A DNA stretch of 64,000 nucleotides, taken from assembly GCA_949317995.1 (NCBI GenBank), contig OX439048.1:67771375-67835374 (forward strand). The letters are read 5' to 3'. Positions 15,201 through 25,619 of this stretch are shown piece after piece (the first letter of the stretch is position 1; each line of letters opens with the position of its first letter). The position numbers were made by a program, and so were the translations under genes. Under the pieces are notes generated by a model. It searched no databases. It saw only the letters and a program-made list of their open reading frames with translations, and was not told where the DNA came from. This stretch comes from Acholoe squamosa (lineage: Eukaryota > Annelida > Polychaeta > Phyllodocida > Polynoidae).

Positions 15201-18200
15201 GGAGGATTGGAAGACCAAATATATACAGTGAGAATCTGTTTCCAATTCCTTTTGCAACAGCCTCAAACATACCTATCTGTGGCTGTCCCTCAGTCTCTGC
15301 GGCCTGTGCCTGACCTAGCAGCATATTCACATTAAACCTTTAAGGGCCTATGATGCATAATTGATGCATCATGCCCAGAGGTCGCCATGATGCACCATGG
15401 TGACCCTAAAGTTTATATACATCCAGATGGCCGGCATGATGCACTAATGAAGTACTGGTGAGCAGACTAGCCAACACTTCATTGGTTTTATTTTTTTGAA
15501 AATATTTTAAACTTTATAAGCCATAAACAAATCATACATTTGATGTCCTTATATATCGCTCACACAGTTATCAACCATCGTTCATATACAAAATGTTGTC
15601 CGTGAATTACCATATAACTAGTGTGTACCGGTACCATAACATTGGCTAATTAGTTCATGGAGAGACCATCAGTAGAACTGTTGTGTGGTCCAACCATAAA
15701 AGATAGAAATCAGTAACGAAAATACGTCCCAGTGACAATATATAATGGAAAGAAGATGTCAGTTCATTTACACTTTAAGCCTTACATAGCCCTGAAACCC
15801 TTTAAAAAGAAAATTATTAAAAACCCTAGAATAAACCCGAGCGTGTGCATGACAAAGTATGCATGATATCTGATCATATCAGGTGGTTTAAAGTACAATA
15901 GTACTCAACATTTCTTGTTTCATTTTGTCTTTAAAAACATCATAACCCTCTATATTACGTACATCAGGTGATTCCAAACCTGTTCACATTAAACCTTGGG
16001 GCACATTTCATATGACAAACAATTAATCTTATCATATTTTAAGACTGTAGAAAACTGCGTTACCCTGACTTTGGCAGCTAAATAATTTCTATTTTGAGCT
16101 CGTTTAAAAGCATGGCACTTCAGCTTGGGTATGCGTGAACTTTGTGGCTGCTAAAATGTGATGATTTAAGCAAGGCACTTATTCCGCATCCGTTGTTATT
16201 CATCTAAAAGGCCTACATTTGCCCCAATACACAAGATATCACAATAATCAATGGATGACCATGGAGCTGCTAGGTGTGAGTAAAATGGCACATTGTAACA
16301 CAGGATAAAGCCGTCACCTGTACTCTGCAGGTGTTGAGAGGTAGTGTTGAATTGTGGGTATTATACTAATGGCGGACACAGTGTCTAAAGGCTCATGGAG
16401 CATTAACACGTTAAGGGTTTGTAATGTATCAATACATCATACCCAGAGGTTAGTACATGAATACAGCTCTAGCCCCGTTGGCTGGGCCCCGTGATAATTG
16501 AATGTAGCCCGCAGGTCGATTCAGAAAAAAAGTCACAATATCAGCAGGGGAAGATGACCAGACAATTATGAAATTTGTCAATTCTTATACTTTATGAAAA
16601 TGATAGAATTACAGCCTTTGGAACACAATATTTCACTCACATTAATCATTAATTTGACAAATATCCTTTAGGGCTTGAAAGGATGTAAGTGATATGCATT
16701 TTCTGCAAATAATTCTAGAAATATCTTCCTAGAAGGATCGTTTCTAAGTTCATCTTTCAATTCCAGATGGGTCGTCACTTTTTATGAATCGCCCTACAGG
16801 GGAGCTACTGACTAGAGCTTCATTCATGCATTATGACAACCCCTGGGTATGATGTATTGGTACATTGCTGCAGATTGGTACACTCCTGGAGGGTCTCCAT
16901 GTTTGATGCTCCAGTAGGTAGCTCCCCTGAAAGCAAGCACGTGACAGGACATGGTCACTAGCTATGATTACAACAGTGTTGTGGTGTAAGTAGTATAGAT
17001 GGGTAGGCCTTTGTAGCAGGTAACATGGATCGCTATATGGGTCAATCCACCGAAAGTGGGCACCTGGGTCTTTTTTGGTCTTTTTTGGATTCAGGGGGCT
17101 GTAAAATAAGAAGTAAGTAACCATTCTTCTTATTTCTGGTTTCATTTCACAGAAAACACCTTGGGCTTCAAAAGAAGGGCAAGTTTACATATGTCGGCCT
17201 GCTATTTTTTTAGATATGGTGGCCCAAAGTTCAAAAATGGCCAAAAATTGTTTTTTTATTCAATTTCCACCTCATCCCAGGGTCTATACCATCAAGCCAA
17301 ACAGCAACAGACCAATATAATTTTATCTATTCCTTAGTGGGGGGTCCTATCTAACATTTTCATGTTGTTTGGAGGTGCTCTGGTTGGCATTCCTTTTCCC
17401 CTGTTCATTTCTATAACCAAATACAGGTGCTGTAATGGGCGTGAGCAAAATGAAAGTACACTGGTAGGCCTACTAAAACACTACCCTCAATCTTCTTATT
17501 TCCCACCAAGATTAGGGTCATCATAGGGGATTTTCTGATACAGAAATTTAGGGTCTACTTGCAGGCATGACTGTGCAGTACATATTCAAGTATTTTCAAG
17601 TCCATTTTGCTCACGCCCATTACATTCAAATTTCGGCATCCAGGACAAATACTATCAAAGTTTTCTTTCTTTCAACCAGCCTAACTTGAAGATCTATTGT
17701 TAATAAGTCATTTTAAAAAAAGACTGGAGTCTCTACATGCCTTGGTTATGCCAAAAAGAGGGGTTAACTGACAGATGTAATGGGCGTGAGCGTAATGGGC
17801 GTGAGTAAAATGCACTGCAAGCATGTTGGCAGGCTTGATGCATTACAAATGCATCCTAAAAGTATTCTTAGATTATTTTTATTGCCTAGATTAATTCTGG
17901 GTGAGGTTATATTGCTGAGTTGCTGTCTGAAGCCTGGGAAAGTTGTTTCGCTCACGCCCATTATGCTCACGCCCATTACATTCATATTATTTCCTTATGT
18001 ATTGTAAATATCCATCTTTTTTTCCTATTTTCTTCATAGTGTGTCTTTGGGACCTTTTGTCAAATATCCTAACTAAAAATAATGTAGTTCTGACAAATAT
18101 TTCTGTGATGTAGAGAAGAATTCATTTTGCTCACGCCCATTACATTTTCATAATTTTGAATATTTGCAATAAAAACTGACCGCTTGGGAGTTAGTGACTT

Positions 18201-19635
18201 GAATGAACCTTTCCTAAGAGCCAAGACATAGGGCTATGAATAAAATTAAGTTTCATGATCTAATTCTTAGTTTTTAAAAATGACCCTCTACCATGGACAA
18301 GTGCCCACTTTCATTGGATTGACCCATATATGTGTGTGTGATGCATTTGAACACGTGACAGGGGAACGCCATAGTTGCCTTTGTTAAGCCTTTAGAGACC
18401 ATAACGCATTAATGCATGATGCCCACTGATTGGCCGTCACATTAATGCATCATGCCCACTGATTGGCTGTCACATTAATGCATCATGCCCACTGATTGGT
18501 ATAAGGCATTAATGCATCATGGCCACTGATTGTCATAATGCATTAATGCATCATGCCCACTGATTGGTATAAGGCATTAATGCATCATGGCCACTGATTG
18601 TCATAATGCATTAATGCATCATGCCCACTGATTGGTATAATGCAATAATGCATCATGCCCACTGATTGGTATAATGCATTAATGCATCATGCCCACTGAT
18701 TGGAAAAATGCATTGATGCATCATGCCCACTGATTGATGTAACGCATTAATGCATCATGCATCATGCCCACTGATTGGTATAATGCATTAATGCATCATG
18801 CCCACTGATTGGTATAATGCATTAATGCATCATGCCCACTGATTGGTATAATGCATTAATGCATCATGCCCACTGATTGGTATAAGGCATTAATGCATCA
18901 TGCCCACTGATTGGTATAATGCATTAATGCATCATGCCCACTGATTGGCACAACGCATCAATGCGACCCTGCTGGGTTATTTGACAACAGGGGTACAATT
19001 CGATTACTAATTACAATACCAACCCTCTGGGGCTGGTATACTCCCAGAGGGTCGGCTTGATGCTCCAATGATATGATCGTGAGCAGACATGCCAGCATTT
19101 CATTGGTGTATGATGACCAGAAGGCAAAATGCACTCTTACATGAGCCACCCTTAAAAGGTTAAATGATCATTAAGTATAATCTGCAGCAAACCCCAATTA
19201 TTACATATCTAGAACAAGCTCCTGTGTTAAATAACTGAATAGGATTGACTGTCAGGCACTTAGACAGGCTTATAGAGTACACCTCCAAGGATCTACATCT
19301 AAGACCTCAGAAAGTCTCATCCCTACTACTGACATGAATAGAGGCTGTAGCCTGTGTAGACGGCTGTCAGGCTGAGTGAGGCCGCCTAATAGCAGCATCA
19401 CTGGGCGGGGCTGGGGGAGGCTGAATGTGGGGGAGGAGGAGATGCTCCTAGCAGTCTATACACACACAGCACAGCGATGATCACCCCTCCCATTGCAATA
19501 CACAGGGGTTAGTCCAGTATTGTACCAATGTAACAAGTCATAGACATAGATCTACATTGATAGGTAACACTTACAGAGTAGAGGAACGTGATCCAGTAGA
19601 GCTGGTGCAGCCTGGGCCGTGCTGCCCGCCGCCAT
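3024..19635 (-). CDS. Small single-pass membrane protein, SMAGP/glycophorin C-like (two-exon model)
   Basis: The model joins exon 1 (19575-19635) to exon 2 (3024-3217), 255 nt coding for 84 residues. Exon 1 ends after one base of a codon at a GTAAGT donor, and exon 2 starts after a pyrimidine tract and CAG with the two bases needed, so the phase matches. A short N-terminus of about 16 residues with no cleavable signal is followed by one hydrophobic segment (residues 17-37), then RR and a cytoplasmic tail. The tail has YHTNEA, the protein 4.1/FERM-binding type seen in glycophorin C and neurexin IV, and ends KKEYFI, a class II PDZ ligand also typical of SMAGP. By family this would be a type III plasma-membrane protein linking to the cortical cytoskeleton. 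The 16.4-kb intron is mostly repeats. Extra in-phase exons inside it cannot be excluded. Confidence 0.6.
3218..4559. other. Intron sequence of the SMAGP-like gene
   Basis: Short open frames occur on both strands, none with recognisable features or splice signals. The right end (about 4530-4560) resembles the end of the ATGCATCATGCCC palindromic element that gave rise to the adjoining array. Confidence 0.4.
4560..6265. repeat. 25-bp satellite array
   Basis: About 68 head-to-tail copies of a 25-bp unit with core GCATTGATGCATCATGCCC followed by a variable CACCGT/CACCAT end. Three units make 75 bp, so open frames of 60-160 codons appear with a 25-residue period. These are a by-product of the repeat and not genes. 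The core is shared with the palindromic repeat family at 13068-13330 and with the 34-bp array at 18398. Confidence 0.95.
6784..6950. repeat. Foldback hairpin element (H2)
   Basis: The inverted arms of about 75 bp close on the centre GCCCGCAGGGCGGAGTG. The outer ends read AAATAAGCAAAGG and CCTTTGCATTTATT. Part of the arm, GGGTTATCGCA, recurs downstream near 7088. The arms are unrelated in sequence to those of H1. Confidence 0.8.
6951..8266. other. Intron sequence with a foldback MITE
   Basis: Apart from the MITE at 7583-7714 and the echo of the H2 arm near 7088, this stretch holds only short open frames without recognisable content and a C/T-rich patch at 8040-8180. Confidence 0.35.
7583..7714. 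repeat. Foldback MITE, about 130 bp
   Basis: Termini AAGCGCTGGTTCCACAGGC and the inverse of GTGGAACCAACGCTTAA face each other. A second pair, GGATTAGCACTAATCCGACC and its inverted relative, lies inside. The ends abut TAA, as with elements that target TTAA or TAA, but the target duplication is not clear. Confidence 0.65.
8267..8400. repeat. Copy of the GGGCC..TGATGCA palindromic family (partial)
   Basis: It begins TTTAAGGGCTGCTGATGCA and continues with GGAGTGCTGGC and GAGCACTTTGTCG, following the layout of the full copy at 13068-13330 but diverged. Confidence 0.5.
8846..8951. repeat. Small inverted-repeat element, copy 1 of 2
   Basis: The ends AGAGAGGTTGAGAT and ATCTCAACCTTT are inverted copies. 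The interior matches the element at 49397-49511 (GGAATGGTAGGAAATGATAG against GAATGATAGGAAATGCTAGG). This looks like a short non-autonomous element present twice in the window. Confidence 0.7.
9512..9614. repeat. Foldback hairpin element (H3)
   Basis: The arms AAATAGAGAACTAAAC and GTTTAGTTCTCTCTATTT enclose a second inverted pair, GTGGCCGATCCACC and GGTGGATTGGCCAC. Related GGCCGATC pieces lie just upstream at 9328-9390, so arm sequence again recurs beside the hairpin. Confidence 0.75.
9620..11815. other. Intron sequence, no gene recognised
   Basis: It holds a C-rich run near 9883, a region of degenerate TTGAATC/TTGATTC motifs at 10030-10460, and a stretch at 10690-10980 that resembles 8460-8660. 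Open frames are short and carry no recognisable domain. Confidence 0.35.
10803..10852. repeat. Perfect short palindrome
   Basis: CCTTGTTTGAAATATTG and its exact inverse flank a 7-bp loop. The surrounding sequence resembles 8500-8540, where only one arm is present, so the palindrome looks like a local inverted duplication. Confidence 0.75.
11822..12025. repeat. Copy of the ATGCATCATGCCC palindromic family
   Basis: It runs from GGGGCTGATGGTGAATTAATGC to TGCATGATGCACTCC and TGCATCAGTGGCCC, the two inverted ends of the family. It borders the 45-bp array on the left as the copy at 13068 does on the right. Confidence 0.65.
12110..13040. repeat. 45-bp minisatellite array
   Basis: About 20 copies of a 45-bp unit containing GCAGGGCTGCCCCATACTG and ACAGATTTCACACACAT. 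Variants alternate (GGATAC or TTTACA; CAGATT or CACATT). Because 45 is a multiple of three and the unit has few stops, long open frames arise on both strands (up to 326 codons, minus strand) with a 15-residue period. I regard these as incidental. Confidence 0.95.
13068..13330. repeat. Full-length palindromic element of the ATGCATCATGCCC family
   Basis: The ends GGGCCGCTGATGCATTAATG and the inverse of GCATCAGTGGCC match. Inside, ATGAAGTGCTGACGAG and its inverse GCCAGCACTTCAT, then TTTTATTGGAGCATCATGCC and its inverse, make the whole 260 bp one long imperfect palindrome. Partial copies lie at 8267, 11822, 15342, about 16400, about 16810 and 18960. Confidence 0.75.
13800..13856. repeat. Short hairpin
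   Basis: CCAAGGTAAAAGGTGCCTCC and its near-exact inverse enclose a loop of about 14 bp. No flanking duplication is evident. Confidence 0.7.
14460..14690. repeat. MITE with CAGTGGCGGATCCAG ends
   Basis: The left end CAGTGGCGGATCCAGG is the inverse of the right end CCTGGATCCGCCATTG. The interior is purine-rich. The termini are of the hAT-related type common in invertebrates. The open frames inside are incidental. Confidence 0.7.
15342..15490. repeat. Copy of the ATGCATCATGCCC palindromic family (half)
   Basis: It begins TTTAAGGGCCTATGATGCA and includes GATGCATCATGCCCAGAGG, ATGAAGTACTGGTGAGCAG and CCAACACTTCATTGG, matching the left half of the 13068 element. Confidence 0.6.
15491..17030. other. 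Intron sequence with two fragments of the palindromic family
   Basis: Fragments of the family appear near 16395-16500 (TAAGGGTTTGTAATGTATC) and 16810-16930. I see no coding evidence. Confidence 0.35.
17034..18330. mobile_element. 1.3-kb non-autonomous element with 30-bp terminal inverted repeats
   Basis: The ends TATATGGGTCAATCCA and its exact inverse extend to 30 bp with two mismatches, continuing into GAAAGTGGGCAC. TATA next to each end suggests a TA or TATA target. The interior has no long open frame but holds seven copies of TAATGGGCGTGAGC in both orientations (near 17434, 17607, 17779, 17791, 17951, 17965 and 18131), twice as adjacent pairs. It may be a deletion derivative moved in trans by a transposase; the superfamily is not clear. 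Confidence 0.65.
18398..19165. repeat. 34-bp satellite array inside a palindromic-family element
   Basis: About 16 copies of a 34-bp unit (core GCATTAATGCATCATGCCC, then ACTGATTGGTATAAT) lie at 18401-18958. To the right, 18960-19165 carries the remaining half of the palindromic element (CTCCAATGATATGATCGTG, GCCAGCATTTCATTGG, then CCCTTAAAAGG). The array is therefore an expansion of an internal segment of that element. Confidence 0.85.
19575..19635 (-). CDS. First coding exon of the SMAGP-like gene
   Basis: The ATG at 19635 follows GGGAGTG and opens an Ala-rich start (MAAGSTAQAAPALLD). The exon ends at a consensus GTAAGT donor (19569-19574). The surrounding GC-rich sequence with a CCAAT box supports a gene 5' end. 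Its assignment to the exon at 3024 rests on matching phase and on supplying the first residues of the membrane span. Confidence 0.55.
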
Positions 19636-19770
19636 CACTCCCTCCCACACTCACTGACTACTGCTGTACTAGAACCTGCAGCCCCGGGCTGACGGCCCTG
19701 CTGCATGCTGATTGGCTGATAAAGGCCTGCTGTGTAAATAGCTGCTTTAGCACTGGCAGCTGCTGGAGCG
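19636..19770 (-). promoter_or_regulatory. Putative promoter/5' UTR of the SMAGP-like gene
   Basis: Relative to its surroundings this is a GC-rich patch. A CCAAT box in the minus orientation (19711-19715) lies about 75 bp upstream of the ATG, next to TTTATCAG. No transcription start can be fixed. Confidence 0.4.
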
Positions 19771-19806
19771 TGCTGGGAGCACACTGGGCGCACATGGGGG
19801 GGGGGG

Positions 19807-20772
19807 TATGGATGGGTCGTGGTTTTGGATATAATTATGGGAGCTGTGCACTGCACGTGGGTTACACTGGGGTAATAAATAGAAACAAACAATAAGTCAA
19901 GGGTGTGAAAATAAGCTGTATGGCAAAGCCATGTAGGTTTGTGGCAGTACAAGGGTTTTTTTAGATTACAATGTTGCATGGGGATAGTACAGGGTCAGGG
20001 AGAGCTAAAGGGTCCTGTATGGAGGAGGGGTCATATAGCTCTTAAGAGTAGTTCAATGTTGATTTTAAGAAACAACAAAGAGCAGAAATCCCCATGCTAC
20101 CCTCTTGTATCACCTTCATCGTGCAGCATTGCCACAGGTTATTCAGTATTCAGTATTCACCTTCAGATAAACTGTAAATGCCCCCTCAATCACGCTCCCC
20201 CCTCTTTGTCACGCTCCCTTCATCACTCCTTTACCATACCACCAAGGAGTCCCAGGATCAAACTTTTCATTATCTAGTCACTCGGGTCTAGTCATCAACA
20301 ACGGGTCAACGACGCTCAATATTAGTGATAACCTCAAGGATTCTGATCCGAACAAAGAGAGAAAACCGATACTCACAGTGAGTCTGGTGTTAGACTCAGG
20401 CAAATGTCGCCAAAATGATACATGTTTTGATACTCAGGGTGAGCCTGGGGTGGAGGCATAATCCAGTATTGTCTGGCTCTCCTCTCAAGAGTGTGTATGA
20501 CTTAGCTGTACCCTCTCTACTGCCATCCTCCAGGGTACACGAGGGGTATGGATGGGTCATGGTTGTGGATGTAATTATGGAAGCTCTGCAATAGGGATTG
20601 GGGAAATAAATAGAAAAAAGTAATAAGTCAAAGGAGTGAACGTAACCTCTATGGCAAAACCATGTAGGTTTGTGGCAATACAAAGGTGTTTTTGAATTCC
20701 AGGTTGCATGGCAGTCACTAGGGTCTATAGGGAGAGATACCGGGCTTTGTTCTTGGATGGGTCATATAGCTC
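19807..20772. repeat. Direct duplication of about 235 bp
   Basis: 19807-20042 and 20543-20772 are diverged direct copies, both running from GGGTATGGATGGGTC to GGGTCATATAGCTCTTA. The intervening sequence contains the repeat at 20366-20530. Further similarity (AGATCCCCATGC near 21022 against AAATCCCCATGC near 20085) suggests a larger duplicated unit. Confidence 0.7.
20366..20530. repeat. Dispersed repeat, copy 1 of 2
   Basis: It matches 54348-54515 on the same strand, including CAGGCAAATGTCGCCAAAAT and TTGATACTCAGGGTGAGCCT. No long open frame or clear termini were found. Confidence 0.7.
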
Positions 20773-21179
20773 TTACCTAGGCCATATCCCGACTTAGCAG
20801 GATACATTATTGACTAATGAGAAAATTCCTTCAATTCAGCAGACATTTTAGGGTTCATTGTCTAACACCAGGTACCCATCAGCTTCTTCTCATCAGTCCT
20901 TATCTCGCAAGGTATCAGCTTCAGCAGGGGTCGGCCCACTAAGGATTCCGTCAAGCGGGAATAGCTCCACATCAATTTCGAGAGAGGACCATGTCCCTTG
21001 ATTAATTAAGAGCCAAGGAGTCAGAGATCCCCATGCCACCCTCTAAAATTAAAGAGTGCATAAGGTTTTATAGCATCAGAGAAAGTTGTCCCCTATGGAC
21101 ACCTTTTAAAGTCCCTGTGGCATTCTGACGATTTTTTGCCTTCAACTGACGATTTATTGCCTTTAAATTGGGCTGCAAT

Positions 21180-22290
21180 TCACTTTTGGTAGGGCTAAAG
21201 GCCTATCCTTATACCCCCCCCCCCCCCGATGCGCTACCTCCCGTCCCAACACGCCATCTAAACCTGTAGTGCATGTAGGCACTATTGACTCTCATACTGT
21301 CCATGCAGGAAAGACCCCAGCGCCTGCCTCACGTCACACGACGGCCCCTATGATATCACAATGCCTACGGAGTTTTGGAGCACTGAAGATTTCTTGCCTT
21401 TAACACTATGAGGATTTTTGTCACTCTTTCAGCTTCAAGGCCTAGATCGTCCACTGACAAAACTGACAAAATAAACTGACAGCCGTCAGTCACTGATGGC
21501 CAGCATAGGACCAGTATCCTTAGGGTCCCCTGCTTTCTATTCTATTATAAGTTTGTTATCTTGGTTCCTAATTCAGCCCAGATTCCATCATCACTACACA
21601 TCAGCCTTGACTGTGTGTGACGTCATGACCTCATGACTTAAAACGAGGCTCTCTGACATCAATGGCCTAAAGCAGGGCATCAGTTCGCAATCGCAGCAGG
21701 TGACAAGGCCTCATGATAGGTACAGGGAGTTGCGCACACATACTGCATTGCACTCAGACCTGGGGATAGTTTGTCTCTAGGCCTAGATAACAAGAAAAAT
21801 GTAGCAAGGATCATGGATAGGGGTTGCCACTCCTATCCATGATCCAAGCCACATTTTTCTTGAGCTCTCGTGAGGGGGAGGGCAGTGTGGTAGATCCAGG
21901 CTCACCTAGGTTAGGGATTGATCGAGTTTCAGCAAAAACTTTGAGATTTAGTTTAGAAGAAAAGGATGAAAAGAGAAATAAAGCAAGCTTCTTTAAGCCA
22001 ATCCGCTCTAGCACATCAGTGATTGCACCTCACTCTTAACCACTCTCCCAGCCCCTTCCCCGGGCCCCTCCTCCCCTCCATCAATTTACTTTTGGTAGGG
22101 CTTAAGGCCTATCCTAATAGCCCCCCCCCCCCGACGCCCTACCTCCCGTCCCAACACACAATCGAAACTTGTAGTGCATGTAGGCACTATTCACTCTCAT
22201 ACTGTCCATGCAGGAAAGAAAAGACCCCAGCACCTGCCTGATGTCACGTGACAGCCCCTAGTGATATCACCATGGCTACAGAGTTTTGTA
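21180..22290. repeat. Direct duplication of about 200 bp with poly-C tracts
   Basis: 21180-21385 and 22080-22290 share ACTTTTGGTAGGGCT, a C-run, CTACCTCCCGTCCCAACAC and TGTAGTGCATGTAGGCACTA. The spacing is about 900 bp. Differences are frequent, so the duplication is old. Confidence 0.75.
21791..21859. repeat. Near-perfect hairpin
   Basis: AAGAAAAATGTAGCAAGGAT and its inverse form a stem of about 33 bp with three mismatches around a 4-bp loop. Confidence 0.75.
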
Positions 22291-22299
22291 GTCGCTACG

Positions 22300-23100
22300 G
22301 TCGATGCGCGCCCAGCCACTCAGCGCCAATGATGGGATTTTCCTCCACACTCAGAGAAGATTATTTCATGTTTATAAGTAAGAGATTAAGGCAGTTACCT
22401 AGTCTCCAGAAGCAGATCTTCGACAAAACCACCACCCTGTGACTACGTTCTTGTCCATAGAACGAGGGCTGGCCAGGAGACTAGATCTATCTGGTTACCT
22501 ACAGATGCGTCACCTGGCGCTGTGGGTGATGTCACTCATGACGTAGCTCATCACTATGGTGCCACCCATGAGCAAAACCGAAAACATAATAGGAGTTGCC
22601 CAGGCAACTCCTAAAAAAATATCAAACTGGTATCAAAGGCATTTCATAATTTGTGTATCTCTTGGGGGTAAACACCGTTAGTACCACAGCAAAAAAATAA
22701 AACTTTATCTAATATACTATTTATTGCACATACGAACAATAGCCATGAATTGTCGTCAACTAGGTTGCCTTTGCCTCCCTTTCAATACATTCTTCAAAAT
22801 AAGAGATGTAGTTGTGTTAATCATGGATTCTGGTCCTCAAGGCTGAGGGCTTGAGGGGGAACAATCGTGTTGCCTATCTGTGAAGCATAATAAGAGATCT
22901 ACAGTGGTCAGAACAGTCAAAAAGGGTACTTTTTTGGGTAAAAAAGTGGAGTTTTTCCCCTTGTAAAAAAATTAATAAACAAAGGGCCAAATCCTTATTC
23001 ATTACACCTGGTATATTTCCCCCAGGGTAGAGACTTTTTTAGTAACAGTTGGAGATCCATGGATAATCTTTTGTGGTGAATGGGTGCACAAAACATTTTG
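22300..23100. other. Intergenic sequence, no gene recognised
   Basis: A 64-codon frame at 22248-22442 overlaps the duplicated repeat and shows no domain. Nothing else is supportable. Confidence 0.35.
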
Positions 23101-23103
23101 TGT

Positions 23104-23840
23104 AATTGATGAGTGGTCACATCTATGACCTTTTTCAGGTTCCCTTACACTAGGAAAGATACAGTATATGGAATAACAAAATATACCATGCAGAGCCCTT
23201 ACATATACCTATGTAGCACACACACAAAATTGGACTTACCTGTAGAACTGTATGGCCCAGAGGCTACGAGCTCATTTTGGGGTAGTTTACCCGTGGTCAC
23301 GTCTACGTCAATACATGCAGCCATGCTGCTAATTGTTTTATATTTAACTATCCTAACTATGCATCCCTTATACCTCTGAAAGCAATAAGCCCTGTAAGTT
23401 TGGTTATTATATTCCCCATACTACCAGAGATATCATAAGAAAAGTATATGTGTGGTCACATCTACGACCGTGGTCACATCTATGACTTTGGACATGTCTT
23501 CAGTTTTCTTGCAAGGTACTTGATACTTGGATATCACTATTATAATAATTGTACCTTATTATGAAAGCAACAATGAGGGTTAATGAGATTATTCTATCTT
23601 ATTGCAACTCTGAGCTATGACATTGAATACAAATGCGTGGTCACATCTACGACCGTGGTCACGTCTACGACCTTATATGCAGTCATACAGCAAAGGTGCA
23701 TGATATTTAAGTATAACCAATATATGTTAGATGTTCCTTGATATGAAAGGAACATTGCATATTAGTTAGGATATTCTGCCTGACTGCAACTCTGAGCTAT
23801 GGCTTTAAATAGAAAGTGTGTGGTCGCATCTGCAACCATG
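23104..23840. repeat. Cluster of a dispersed 18-bp motif
   Basis: Seven copies of GTGGTCACATCTACGACC or close variants lie near 23113, 23293, 23452, 23470, 23638, 23656 and 23818. Two adjacent pairs occur at 23452/23470 and 23638/23656. The intervening sequence is not repeated in tandem, so this is not a satellite. It may mark the interior of a transposable element whose ends I could not find. Confidence 0.7.
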
Positions 23841-24812
23841 TAATAAGGCATTGTACTGTAGTCATCCTAATATACATATTTACCCTTCCCTTATATATGG
23901 GCACCATAGCCCTATGTATGTACCTTATGCACACAAAAGGATTTAACCATACTGCAAAATTTATTTTGACAAAAAACCCAAAGCATATTTTCAATGATCT
24001 TTCAATCCATAATATCATTGCCTCAGGAGGCCATTTCTTAAGGCACTATGACTGCAAAATACCAACGGGAATTTTGGTATGATATAGGTAGTAAAGCAGC
24101 AAGTCCTTCAAAAGAGCCATATTTTAGGAGTTTAATCCGTAAGATTATTGATAGCTATAACTCGTTTTTTTTATATTGTCCAATGTCTCTGGGTATGGAA
24201 AAGTGATGTTTGACCAATAAAAGCTCCTGCAGTCACTGAGAAATCTGCAATTCTATACAACCATCTCTTGAAATTTTAGCCTCGTTTTTAAGAGCTAAAA
24301 TAAACATTGATCTACTTTTTCTGGCACTAATATTCATCTTACAACAATTCCGATGGTACCTACCCCCCCCTAAATTGGACCCAGCAATAACATTGCAGCC
24401 AACCATTTGTTGCTAGGACAAGCGGTTACCTATCAACAGCTGATTTTAGCTAGCAACGGACCCTTTCCGAGACAAAGAAAGCCTCCATGCAATTGTTAAA
24501 TAGGCAATAATATACCAAAACAAAGTTTGCTGATCAGAGAATGTAGAAAAAAAATATAGCAATTATGATGAAAACATGTGACTTTAGCATTATCCTCTAT
24601 TGGCAAAATATTCTTTACTGGACAATTGTAGTGTGTCTTATATCCTGAAAATGATGAAATGAGAAAACATCTGAGATTTTACTATACTTGTAGGCAGTGA
24701 TTTCTTAGCATCAAATTTACATAGCAACTTATACAGAGGAGCTTGTTTATAGACAAATATGTATTATTGTGAAGAGAGTTAACTATTATTGGACTCAATT
24801 TATTCAGAACTG

Positions 24813-25466
24813 TGTCAACGAACCATTACAAGTTGATGTTGTAATGAACACTGAATCCAGAGAAGTTCTTTGATCCTTGTTTATTGCATGATGACAGAGT
24901 GTACATATAGGTGGTAACAATGATACACTCACCAGCGTGCAGGCTCTGCACTGAAGCTTGTAGCTCAACCTGTCGTAGGTTCTAGATACTAGGGAGGTTG
25001 TGTGTAGGATGCAAAAGGTCTAAAGAGATAGATGACTGGGAGCTGATCACCGGCTCTTATATACCTAGGTGAGCAGCTCACAGGGTGATGAAATGTACCG
25101 GTAGGAGCAGGTCAGATCTGGTCAGGTCTGGTTGGATCTGGTCAGATCTGATGCGCCGTTATACCCGGTAATGATTCTATTTCTATGTGGACCAATCAGG
25201 GTGAAGGTAGATTGTGGAATTTCCCTGCATCCTAGAAACTCGTCCACAGGTATGTCGGTATGTTGTGATACTCCCAGTGAGTCAGTGCCCAGAAATGGAA
25301 TGGGTCCGGCTCTCATAACATCCTGGTATGGGTGATGTAAGAGCAGCTCACTGTACACACTGGGGGGGAATGAGCTGTAAGCTTGTGAGCAGGGCCTGAG
25401 CGTGTGTGGCGAAGAATTTAATAAATGTGTAAAATAATGAATAATACCAAGTATAGTCCATTGACA
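24813..25466 (-). mobile_element. Solo LTR of a relative of the 17.7-kb element
   Basis: The ends TGTCAACG and CATTGACA are near-inverted and match the termini of the full element. A 4-bp duplication ACTG flanks it (24809-24812 and 25467-25470). On the minus strand it has TATATAA (25057-25063) followed by AATAAA (24880-24885), in the order expected of U3-R-U5. It sits inside an older repeat whose paralogous copy at 27455-28410 lacks it. Recombination between two LTRs is the usual origin. Confidence 0.8.
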
Positions 25467-25619
25467 ACTGAGTAAGTCTTGTTAGAAATATGCCTGGAGT
25501 AGTCGGAAATGTGTCAGATAGTTGTCTAATACTCAAAGAGTTGGTAGTTGCTTAATCCTTGCTAGCTTTTGCTTAGCAAGTGGCTCACCAACTGACAGCA
25601 GCTCTACTCAGATATGAAA

